From positions 1 to 30,256 of the forward strand of contig JAHCKI010000001.1 of assembly GCA_026125865.1 (NCBI GenBank): DNA of 30,256 nt. Reading direction: 5' to 3'. The translations under genes were made by a program, and so were the position numbers. Source of the DNA: Rhodospirillales bacterium. GTDB lineage: Bacteria > Pseudomonadota > Alphaproteobacteria > Rhodospirillales > Defluviicoccaceae. Shown here one piece after another: positions 17,213 to 23,882 of the stretch (the stretch's first letter is position 1; each line of letters starts with the position of its first letter). The notes below the pieces were generated by a model, which saw only the letters and a list, made by a program, of their open reading frames with translations, was not told the origin of the DNA and ran no database searches.

Positions 17213-17926
17213 ATGTTGCGAAAACCGCCGCAAGCGGACGCGAATACGCACGATCCCGAACTTTTTCGAACCCTTGAGGTTGCCCATGGCGTGGATTGGA
17301 TGCGCGGCAGCTCTTTTGTCGACTATCCGGCAGCGGTGGCGGCTATGGAGGCGCGGGTCGAAGCGATCCGCCAAGGTGCCGCGCGGGAGGCGGTATGGTT
17401 CCTGGAACATCCACCAGTCTACACCGCGGGAACCAGCGCCCGGCCGGAGGAGCTTCTGAATCAAGGGGGAATCCCTGTCCATCGCACCGGGCGCGGCGGC
17501 CGCTTCACCTACCATGGCCCGGGACAACGGGTGGTCTACGTCATGCTGGATCTGCGCCGGCGTGGTCAGGACGTTCGCGCCCATGTTTGCAGGCTCGAAC
17601 AGTGGATCATCGATGCCCTATCCCGCCTGGGCGTTCACGGCGAACGGCGCCGTGACCGCATCGGCATCTGGGTCGTCCGCGATGACGGCCGCGAGGAAAA
17701 GATCGCGGCCATCGGCGTCCGCGTTCGCCGTTGGGTTACCTACCATGGCATGGCCATCAACGTGTCGCCCGATCTCGCCCACTTTCAAGGCATCGTGCCC
17801 TGCGGCATCACCGGCCATGGCGTCACGTCTTTACGGGACTTGGGCGTAGAAGCGGACATGGGTGTTTTGGATGCGGCACTGAGCGCAACCTATTCAGCGA
17901 CATTTTTGCAAATGAACGGCTCTTAA
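17213..17926 (+). CDS. lipB: Lipoyl(octanoyl) transferase LipB
   Basis: LipB moves octanoate from acyl carrier protein to the lipoyl domains of 2-oxoacid dehydrogenases and the glycine cleavage H protein. The family motif RTGRGGRFTYHGPGQ is present. The catalytic lysine lies in EEKIAAIGVRVRRWVTYHG, and the catalytic cysteine in GIVPCGITGHGVTSL. The frame is open from 17120, but ATG 17213 gives 237 residues, near the usual LipB length. A GGGAG sits 13 bases upstream, slightly far, so the start is not certain. It is divergent from the tRNA-Leu gene. Confidence 0.94.
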   Translation: MLRKPPQADANTHDPELFRTLEVAHGVDWMRGSSFVDYPAAVAAMEARVEAIRQGAAREAVWFLEHPPVYTAGTSARPEELLNQGGIPVHRTGRGGRFTYHGPGQRVVYVMLDLRRRGQDVRAHVCRLEQWIIDALSRLGVHGERRRDRIGIWVVRDDGREEKIAAIGVRVRRWVTYHGMAINVSPDLAHFQGIVPCGITGHGVTSLRDLGVEADMGVLDAALSATYSATFLQMNGS

Positions 17927-18032
17927 GTGTAAATGTGAAGCCGCTTCGGCGACGAAATCGGGAAAATAACCAAAAAGGCGAACAATCAAGGCTTGTGTAC
18001 AATCCACGCTTGTGAGCAGTGCCACTTTTGCG

Positions 18033-18052
18033 GGATACCAAAATGGGTATCC
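18033..18052. promoter_or_regulatory. Inverted repeat upstream of the diguanylate cyclase gene
   Basis: GGATACC (18033-18039) and GGTATCC (18046-18052) form a perfect 7-bp inverted repeat with a 6-base spacer in the 251-base gap between lipB and the cyclase gene. It could be an operator or a small hairpin. Nothing else in this gap is recognisable apart from its AT-rich character. Confidence 0.4.
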
Positions 18053-18177
18053 GATATATCCCATAAGCGTACTACCCCATTACTGAGTATATTTGTACCC
18101 TGTCGAGGTATGAAGTATTGGTTTTTCAGAATGGCGGCGCGGGACGGCTGCCTCACAGAACGGTTTACAATTGTACG

Positions 18178-19179
18178 ATGCCCCGAAAACCTGACAAACG
18201 ACTCGGGCGGCCTTCAAAATCCGGCGCTTCCGAAACCAACGAGGAACCTCCATCGGCACCGCCGATCAACGAATTCGGTAGTGAATTCGCGATCGCCAAA
18301 AAGACGGAACAGCCAGCGATCATTCTGCACGCCTTGCATGTGCTCGACCGCCTCGCCGCCCTCCACTCGGAATGGCTGAAGCACTTTCATCTTCGGCTGC
18401 TGTCCGGCAAGGAAGGGGAGCCCCCGGAGAACACAGGCGAAAGGGACACCGTGGAGGATATTTGGTCAGCCGCGCGAACGGACCCGTATCTGCACGGAAA
18501 TCCCTTGTTCGTTCGGATCATCAGCGACCATCAGAGCCTGCTTGACCAGGCCGAGGCGATCGCACACACATCGCGCACCAGCGGCGAACTGCCGTTCGAA
18601 CAGTACACGCGGCTCATGGATGCCGTGCTGGAGATGTCCGGCAACCTCCGTCAGGTTCAGAACGATGCCTGGAATCTCGTCGCCAACGTCGACCCCCTGA
18701 CGGGGCTGGGTAACCGGCAAGCCATGTGGAAGCGCATTCGGATCGAGGCGGAACGCCACTCGCGCGGCGACCAGCCCTGCTGCGTCGCCATGGTGGATCT
18801 GGACGCCTTCAAGCCCATCAACGACCACTATGGGCATGTCGCCGGCGACCAAGTCCTGGAACGTGTCGCGGTTATGCTCGCCGCCGGTACCCGACCCTAC
18901 GATGCCGTTTTTCGCTTCGGTGGTGACGAATTTGTTCTTTGTCTGCCGAACGCGGACGTGGACGGTGCCTGGGCGATTCTCGAGCGCCTCCGCCATTCCA
19001 TCGCCGCTACCGCGATCACACTCGACAAGCACGGCGAAATTTCGTTGACCGTGTCCGTGGGTATCGCCTCGCTAGCCGGCGACCACGGCGCCGAATGCGC
19101 CGTCGAATACGCCGATCAGGCGCTATACGCCGCCAAACGAAGCGGCCGCAACCGCGTCTACATTTGGAATGGGAAGTAA
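18178..19179 (+). CDS. Diguanylate cyclase (GGDEF) with DgcZ-like N-terminal domain
   Basis: This cytoplasmic enzyme would make cyclic di-GMP from two GTP. ATG 18178 gives 333 residues; the frame opens further up at 18118. Residues 1-35 are basic and probably disordered. Residues about 45-170 are helical. The GGDEF domain runs from about 171: DPLTGLGNR, VDLDAFKPINDHYGH, the active site FGGDEF (248-252) and ADQALYAAKRSGRNRV. The inhibitory I-site RPYD (239-242) stands five residues before GGDEF, so product inhibition is expected. The helical region looks like the zinc-sensing CZB domain of E. coli DgcZ: LHSEWL matches AHYQWL. His63 and His118 align with two zinc ligands, but the Cys and the last His ligand seem absent. 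That alignment is by eye. Confidence 0.92.
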   Translation: MPRKPDKRLGRPSKSGASETNEEPPSAPPINEFGSEFAIAKKTEQPAIILHALHVLDRLAALHSEWLKHFHLRLLSGKEGEPPENTGERDTVEDIWSAARTDPYLHGNPLFVRIISDHQSLLDQAEAIAHTSRTSGELPFEQYTRLMDAVLEMSGNLRQVQNDAWNLVANVDPLTGLGNRQAMWKRIRIEAERHSRGDQPCCVAMVDLDAFKPINDHYGHVAGDQVLERVAVMLAAGTRPYDAVFRFGGDEFVLCLPNADVDGAWAILERLRHSIAATAITLDKHGEISLTVSVGIASLAGDHGAECAVEYADQALYAAKRSGRNRVYIWNGK

Positions 19180-19221
19180 TATCCCCGTGCGATCCCTGAC
19201 AGCACTTTTCACGAAAAGAAG

Positions 19222-19273
19222 GGCCCTCCCGTAGTGTGCCTCGAGGGGGGAGAGTCAGGCAATCGGGAGGGCC
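19222..19273. terminator. Long two-part hairpin after the diguanylate cyclase gene
   Basis: GGCCCTCCCG (19222-19231) pairs with CGGGAGGGCC (19264-19273), and inside it TGCCT pairs with AGGCA. On the minus strand the stem is followed by CTTCTTTTC, a weak U-rich tail. It could help end transcription from either side. The intervening loop is itself G-rich. Confidence 0.45.
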
Positions 19274-19377
19274 GAATTTGTGCAACGGAATGCACCTGGA
19301 TGCGAGGCGAATGGTGCAAGATTGAGCGATCCTCTACAACTACCAGAACTGGTAGGTTGCAGCCCATTCCACGACAC

Positions 19378-19397
19378 ACGGGATCTTATCCCGTTTT
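19378..19397 (+). terminator. Rho-independent terminator candidate between dgc and the kinase gene
   Basis: ACGGGAT (19378-19384) pairs with ATCCCGT (19388-19394) around a 3-base loop and runs into TTTT on the + strand. It lies three bases beyond the stop of the convergent histidine kinase gene. A further hairpin, CTACCAG-AA-CTGGTAG, is at 19340-19355. Confidence 0.5.
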
Positions 19398-19400
19398 CGA

Positions 19401-19871
19401 TCAGCCACCGGGAAATGTGAGGGTGACGCGGAGGCCGGGGTGGTTGTCGCCAAGGTCGATGGTGGCGTCGTGGAGCCTGGATACGGCGGCAACCAGGCTC
19501 AAGCCTAAACCGGCTCCCGGTTTCGTTCGCGCCGATTCCAGTCGCACGAATCGCTCAAGGGCCCGCTTGCGTTCCGTCTCGGGGATACCGGGTCCGGTAT
19601 CGGCGACCACAAGAACGACGGCATGGTCGTTACGCACATCCACGTGGACGTCGACCGTGATCTCGCCGTTCCTCGGTGTGTGCTTGACGGCATTGTCAAG
19701 AAGGTTGGCGACCGCCTGGGCGAGCAACTGTCGTTGCCCGCGGATGCGAGCGAACGGCGCCGTCTGAACATCGAGGGTGATGTCCGCTTCCTCGGCCACG
19801 GGTTCATACAATTCGGCGGCGTCGCGTGCCAGCTCCGCCAAGTCCAGGGCCCAGGTCGGCGGATTGATGCC
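19401..19871 (-). pseudogene. Histidine kinase, C-terminal ATP-binding part (separated by frameshift)
   Basis: This is the HATPase_c half of the kinase whose N-terminal half lies just upstream in another frame. An ATG-led frame starts at 19841, but the coding sense continues upstream to the shift. The N box LLDNAVKHTP, the G1 box VVADTGPGIPETE and the GAGLGLSLVAAVSRLH region are intact. Reading through after removing one base of the GGG at 19872-19874 (+ strand) gives EAEAGINPPTWALDLAELARDAAELYEP, a normal kinase linker with no missing residues. On its own this fragment lacks the phosphorylated histidine and would not work as a sensor kinase. A sequencing or assembly error is possible because the lesion is a single base in a short G run. 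Confidence 0.85.
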
Positions 19872-20772
19872 GGGCTTCGGCGACCGCGATATTGAGCAAG
19901 TTGTCGAAAACGGAAAGCGCCAGATCGGTTTGAACCAGGATGTCCGCCAAGGCTTCCCGGTCTTGGGACCGGTCCGGCGGATGGTGCAGGGCCAACTCGA
20001 TACGACTCTTCAGCCGGGTAAGGGGACTGCGCAGGTCGTGTGCCATGGCGTCGGTGGCGAGGCGCGTACCCGTCATCAAACGCTCGATTCGCCCGAGCAT
20101 GGCGTTCAGGCTATCGGCAAGTCGATCGAACTCGTCTCCGCTGCCCGATGTTTCCAAGCGTCGCGAAAGGTCACCGCCGGCAATCCGCCGCGCCGTGGTC
20201 GCCACCCGTTGCACCCGCCGCAACATCCGTTGGCTGATGGCGAAACCACCGACCAGTCCAAGGGCGATGGTGGCGACCAATGACCACCCGAGGGCCCGAA
20301 CGACGATGGCTCGGAACTTGTTCTTTTCGTACGTATCGCGTCCCACCAACAACCGGTGGCCGTCGGCCAGAAGGAAGGTTCGCGCAAGGACGTCGTGGGG
20401 GACGAGACGGCCTTCCTCTCGCTTTCTCAGGGCGATTTGCACCCATTCGCGACCATCCGGCGTGTCGGGCCAGTTTGACAGGTTGCCGGCCAGGGGGCGC
20501 TTCAGGGGATCCGTCAACAAATAGACGTTGTCGTCGTTGTCCTTCACCCGTTCGTGAATGACCAGAATGAGACGGCCCAGGCCCAGTTCCGAATATTGTT
20601 CCGCCAAGCCGCGGATTTCGGCCTCGATGGTGTCCGTCGTCTGCTGCTCGATGACGGCGACGGTGGCACCATAGATAAAGGTGAGAAGAAAGGTGACCGA
20701 GGTGGAGAACAATCCCGTGTAAAGGACCGTAATGCGGAACGCCGATGTGCGGATCAGGCTAGCGAGGCGCAC
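19804..20772 (-). pseudogene. Sensor histidine kinase, N-terminal part, frameshifted
   Basis: This inner-membrane sensor kinase should phosphorylate the neighbouring OmpR-type regulator. The frame opens at 20862, inside the regulator gene. GTG 20772, which overlaps the regulator stop by 14 bases, is the likely start and suggests translational coupling. In order it has TM1 (ITVLYTGLFSTSVTFLLTF), a periplasmic domain of about 130 residues, TM2 (WSLVATIALGLVGGFAI), HAMP (RRIAGGDLSRRLE) and the dimerisation helix with the phospho-His in AMAHDLRSPLTRLKSR. The frame then leaves the kinase sequence at about 19874 and ends in unrelated GAGTRRRRIV. The ATP-binding domain follows in the next frame. Overall architecture resembles heavy-metal or Cpx-like sensor kinases; the stimulus is unknown. 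Confidence 0.88.
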
Positions 20773-21439
20773 GAAGCGCGTATCCGGCGCCGCGAACCGT
20801 ATGCAGCAACGGCGCATCGAAGCCCTTGTCGAGCTTGGCTCGCAGGCGACTGATGTGAACATCGATGACGTTGGTCTGGGGGTCGAAGTGGTAATCCCAA
20901 ACCCCTTCCAACAGCATCGTCCGCGTCACCACCTGACCGGCATGCCGCATCAGGTATTCCAACAACTTGAATTCGCGCGGCTGTAGGTCGATCGGCTTGC
21001 CGCCGCGCGTCACGGTGCGGGCAAGCAAATCCATTTCCAGATCGGCCACGGATAACTGCGTGGAGACTTTTTCCTCGGTACCCGACCGACGCGCCAGGGC
21101 CTCGATTCGCGCCAAGAGCTCAGAGAAGGCGAAGGGCTTGACGAGGTAATCATCGCCGCCGGCTTTCAGGCCGCGCACTCTGTCGTCCACCTTGCCGAGC
21201 GCGCTCAGAATCAATACCGGCGTGCCCACGTGGCAACCGCGCAAGGATTGGATCAAGGCCAAGCCATCCAGGCTCGGCAGCATGCGATCAACGATGAGCA
21301 CATCGTGTTCGCTCGCCAGGGCCATGTCCAGACCCTCGCGCCCATCCAACGCAAGATCCACGATGTGGCCGGTCTCCGTCAGACCCTTACGGAGGTAGTC
21401 GGCGGTTTGGCGATCGTCTTCAATGACTAGGACACGCAT
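20759..21439 (-). CDS. OmpR-family response regulator
   Basis: The 226-residue regulator has a receiver domain (1-115) and a winged-helix DNA-binding domain (about 130-224). The acidic pair is Glu7-Asp8, the phosphorylation site is Asp51 in IVDRMLPSLDG, and the conserved Lys is in LVKPFAF. The C-terminal part has LQPREFKLLEYLMRHAGQVVTR and VDVHISRLRAKLD, typical of CopR/CzcR/CpxR relatives. ATG 21439 (MRVLVIEDD) is chosen although the frame is open further upstream to 21601, because it is the classical receiver start. No good ribosome site precedes it, and TATATT lies just upstream, so its mRNA leader could be very short. It lies between degP and the kinase, all on the minus strand. Confidence 0.95.
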   Translation of the reverse strand: MRVLVIEDDRQTADYLRKGLTETGHIVDLALDGREGLDMALASEHDVLIVDRMLPSLDGLALIQSLRGCHVGTPVLILSALGKVDDRVRGLKAGGDDYLVKPFAFSELLARIEALARRSGTEEKVSTQLSVADLEMDLLARTVTRGGKPIDLQPREFKLLEYLMRHAGQVVTRTMLLEGVWDYHFDPQTNVIDVHISRLRAKLDKGFDAPLLHTVRGAGYALRAPR

Positions 21440-21481
21440 GACGCAAGAATATAAACAACCGTTGCTCCCACGGAAGGGAGG

Positions 21482-21521
21482 AAAAATGCCCCGTTCCCGC
21501 GGGGGGTAACGGGAACGGGGC
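21482..21521 (-). terminator. Rho-independent terminator after degP
   Basis: GCCCCGTTCCCG (21488-21499) and CGGGAACGGGGC (21510-21521) form a perfect 12-bp stem with a 10-base loop. On the minus strand the stem is followed by ATTTTTCC (21487-21480). It ends degP transcription and leaves only about 40 bases before the response-regulator start, so the regulator gene needs read-through or a promoter within this gap. Confidence 0.85.
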
Positions 21522-21572
21522 GATGTGGACGTCCATTTCTCAACCGCTATGGGGCGGCTGGATGTGGAGGGG

Positions 21573-23078
21573 CTAAACATCCGCCAGCCGAACGGCGACA
21601 AAACGGGATTTGCCGGTTCGTTCGATGAGAAGAAGGACGGCCCTGCGTTCGGTGGTTTTCGCTTGATCGACGATGTCGAGGAGGTCGGCTGGTGTCGAAA
21701 CGGGGCGTTGGTTGGCGACTGCGATCACGTCGCCGGGACGAAGACCTTTGCGCGCGGCGTCCGTCGCTTCGTCGACACCGACAATGACCACGCCATTGGC
21801 GCCGTCTTCGATGTCGAACCGCGACCGCGTGTTGTCGTCCAGCGGCGCAACCGTTATGCCCAGCTCAGCCAGTTGCCGACCACCGGCCTCGTCCGTCTGT
21901 GCGGCGGCGGTTTCGTTCGGGAGTCGACCCAGTTCGACCGACAGCGTCATTTGTTTGCCGCCGCGCCAGAGGTCGATGTCCTTTCTTTCACCCACGTCGG
22001 CACTTGCGACACTGCGGCTCAAATCGCGCGGTTCCTGGATATCCTGACCCGCAAACCGCAAGACGATGTCGCCGCGCTCAATGCCGGCCCGGGCCGCCGC
22101 GCTTTGGTCGGTGACCTGGGCGACGAGAGCACCGCGGGCCTCGCCGAGACCGAGTGTTTCGGCGATCTCCGGAGTGACCGGTTGAATCATGACCCCGAGA
22201 AAACCGCGTTCGACCACGCCCTTTTCCCTCAGCTCGGCCACCACCTGCGCGGCGATGTTGGAGGGGATGGCGAAACCAATCCCGACATTGCCGCCATTGG
22301 GACTGAAGATGGCGGTATTGACGCCGATCACCTCGCCGCTACCGTCGAACAACGGTCCGCCGGAGTTGCCGCGATTGATCGGCGCGTCAATCTGGATGAA
22401 GTCATCGTAGGGTCCTGAACCAAGATCACGGCCACGGGCGGAGACGATGCCGGCGGTCACGGTACCCTCAAGGCCGTAGGGATTGCCGACGGCGACCACC
22501 CAGTCCCCGACCCTGGTGTCGTCGGAATTGCCCCAGCGCACCACCGGCAGCGGTCCATCGCTCTCAACCTTGAGGACGGCGAGGTCCGTTTTCTCGTCGG
22601 TCCCGATGATCTTAGCGGCGACGGATCGGCCGTCCTTCAACGTAATCTGGATGTCGTCCGCTCCGCGAATCACATGGTTATTGGTGACGACGATGCCGGC
22701 CTGATCGATGATGAATCCGGATCCGGCCGCCTTGGCCGGCGGCATTGGATCGGTTTTTCCATGGGGTCCATTTGGCGCGCGATCGTGGAAGAACCGTTCG
22801 AAGAACTCCTTGAACGGCCCCTCCCCGAACTGGTCCGGCAAAGGCGTTGACGACCCTTCCATGGAATGACGCATCGGCGCACTGCCGGTTGCGGTGATTT
22901 GCACGACTGCCGGGCTCGCTTCCTCAATCAGGTCGGCAAAGCCTTCCGGTCCCGATCGTGCGGCGGCTTTCGGCGCCGCCAAAGGCGCGACGATGACGGA
23001 CCCGACCAGCAACACCGCTGCCAAGGCTTGGCGTTGACGTTTGAGGGGCCGGTAATAGGACACGAGTGGTGCGGTCAC
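21573..23078 (-). CDS. degP: Periplasmic serine endoprotease DegP/HtrA (Do family)
   Basis: DegP degrades or refolds damaged envelope proteins in the periplasm. GTG 23078 is preferred over the upstream start at 23132 because AGGGAG stands seven bases before it; it gives 501 residues. A signal sequence (ALAAVLLVGSVIVAPLAA with preceding Arg/Lys) is followed by the protease domain. Its triad is His135 (TNNHVIRGA), Asp165 (TDLAVLKV) and Ser239 (NRGNSGGPLF). PDZ1 (about 265-360, from GFLGVMIQPVTPEIAETLGL) and PDZ2 (about 400-495) follow. The LA-loop is moderately long with FFERFFHD. Three GTAA boxes at an 11-bp period precede it, suggesting control by the regulator encoded immediately downstream. 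All catalytic residues are intact. Confidence 0.95.
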   Translation of the reverse strand: MTAPLVSYYRPLKRQRQALAAVLLVGSVIVAPLAAPKAAARSGPEGFADLIEEASPAVVQITATGSAPMRHSMEGSSTPLPDQFGEGPFKEFFERFFHDRAPNGPHGKTDPMPPAKAAGSGFIIDQAGIVVTNNHVIRGADDIQITLKDGRSVAAKIIGTDEKTDLAVLKVESDGPLPVVRWGNSDDTRVGDWVVAVGNPYGLEGTVTAGIVSARGRDLGSGPYDDFIQIDAPINRGNSGGPLFDGSGEVIGVNTAIFSPNGGNVGIGFAIPSNIAAQVVAELREKGVVERGFLGVMIQPVTPEIAETLGLGEARGALVAQVTDQSAAARAGIERGDIVLRFAGQDIQEPRDLSRSVASADVGERKDIDLWRGGKQMTLSVELGRLPNETAAAQTDEAGGRQLAELGITVAPLDDNTRSRFDIEDGANGVVIVGVDEATDAARKGLRPGDVIAVANQRPVSTPADLLDIVDQAKTTERRAVLLLIERTGKSRFVAVRLADV

Positions 23079-23135
23079 GAAGCATCTCCCTCTGAGCAAG
23101 AACGAACACCCTGTCAGAGGAGACTGGCGCACCTC

Positions 23136-23166
23136 ACCTTACGTCCGCCTTACGGCCCCATTACCT
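23136..23166 (-). promoter_or_regulatory. Triple GTAA boxes upstream of degP, candidate response-regulator sites
   Basis: On the minus strand GTAAT (23164-23160), GTAAG (23153-23149) and GTAAG (23142-23138) stand at an exact 11-bp period, 60-86 bases upstream of the degP start. OmpR-family regulators such as CpxR bind tandem GTAAA-type half-sites one helical turn apart. The assignment to the adjacent regulator is inference. Confidence 0.6.
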
Positions 23167-23253
23167 TTTGTTCATGTCGAGTACCGTCCATTTCGCGCAT
23201 GTCGGCCGCTGCATGGTGCGGCTGTTCCGGGATGCTGTGGGCGTTTCAGGCGC

Positions 23254-23412
23254 TCATGATTTCCAGGGAACCATGGGGCAAGGATAGTGGTCGTAGGTTC
23301 GCAGGCGCTGTTCGCAAGGTTCCCCTTCCTCGCGACCGCAAAGGAGGCATCGCTTCCGGTCCGGCACCGTGTTCGCCGCCTTCTCCTGCGGCTCCAAATC
23401 CCCATCGCTCAT
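23254..23412 (-). CDS. Small Cys-rich hypothetical protein
   Basis: No family is recognised. ATG 23412 begins a 52-residue frame preceded by ATAGGAGTAG (AGGAG 11 bases before the ATG). The protein is charged at the N-terminus and carries four cysteines in CLLCGREEGEPCEQR and DHYPCPM, spaced C-x2-C-x7-C-x11-C. That is reminiscent of a small zinc-binding protein. A longer reading to 23526 has no good start signal. It lies divergent from nothing and 176 bases from degP, on the same strand upstream of it. It could be an independent small gene or a chance frame; the ribosome site and Cys pattern favour a real gene. Confidence 0.5.
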   Translation of the reverse strand: MSDGDLEPQEKAANTVPDRKRCLLCGREEGEPCEQRLRTYDHYPCPMVPWKS

Positions 23413-23750
23413 TTTAAAATCTACTCCTATGGCTTTCTTTGATCGGCTTCGATCAAAATAAATCGCAGTTAAAAATTTGGCTTTCAAAGCGGCTGTCGTT
23501 TCGTGCCGCCACGGTACGGCCCTCAAACCGTGGCGACCGATCGACTAAGAAATTGTTGGTTGCCCGCCTATCAGCGTCAAGGGAATCCTCGCGAATTCAT
23601 GACACATTCATAGAATTGCCCGTTTTTCGTTCATAGATCATGACGCACACCCCATCAAAGGGTGTCGCCGTCTTATCAAGACGAGACAAGCAGCACGTCT
23701 CTCCAAGACGAGACAGGCAGAATACGAGAAACGGGTAACCACGGAGTGAA
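23413..23750. other. Non-coding stretch with hairpins between small gene and IS
   Basis: No convincing gene is seen here. The stretch holds a perfect palindrome TTTGATCG-GCTT-CGATCAAA (23438-23457) close to the start of the small Cys-rich gene, an ACACCC/GGGTGT hairpin (23648-23665), and the 27-bp repeat pair described separately. It is more AT-rich than its surroundings. Confidence 0.6.
23669..23722. repeat. Two tandem 27-bp repeats, each with a hairpin
   Basis: Units 23669-23695 and 23696-23722 match at 22 of 27 positions. Each begins with an inverted repeat, CGTCTTATCAAGACG in unit 1 and CGTCTCTCCAAGACG in unit 2, followed by AGACARGCAG. The stem bases are kept while the loop bases differ, which suggests that the hairpin is what matters. 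They lie 28 bases from the IS insertion point. Confidence 0.7.
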
Positions 23751-23759
23751 CATGGCACT
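23751..23759. repeat. Left target-site duplication of the IS4-family element
   Basis: CATGGCACT here is repeated at 26387-26395. The match extends to CATGGCACTC if one ambiguous boundary base is counted. A 9-12 bp duplication is usual for IS4-family insertion. Confidence 0.8.
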
Positions 23760-23793
23760 CTCACTCATCCCCTCATTTACGCCTGTGCTGCCA

Positions 23794-23882
23794 TCATGGT
23801 GGTGACGGGTTTGTTTCGCAGTGGCTGTCTGAGAATTTTTCCATGAGCGGCCTGAGGCGGCCTTCGGGCATTGTGGGGATGA
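23794..23882 (-). pseudogene. Detached 3' end of the IS4 transposase gene
   Basis: The minus strand reads IPTMPEGRLRPLMEKFSD followed by ten more residues and TGA at 23796-23794. This is the missing C-terminus of the IS4 transposase, 28 residues long. It joins in frame to ...GCMLYDL on the other side of the inner element once that element and one TGA copy are removed, giving a 381-residue product. Confidence 0.88.

Noticed and set aside
23438..23457. FNR box reading of TTGAT...ATCAA
   Set aside because: The FNR consensus has four bases between the half-sites; here there are eight.
23742..23760. Very short frame starting MAL after GGAG at the IS target site; with the IS removed it would read MALTPTRI
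   Set aside because: Eight codons with no regulatory context are easily chance.
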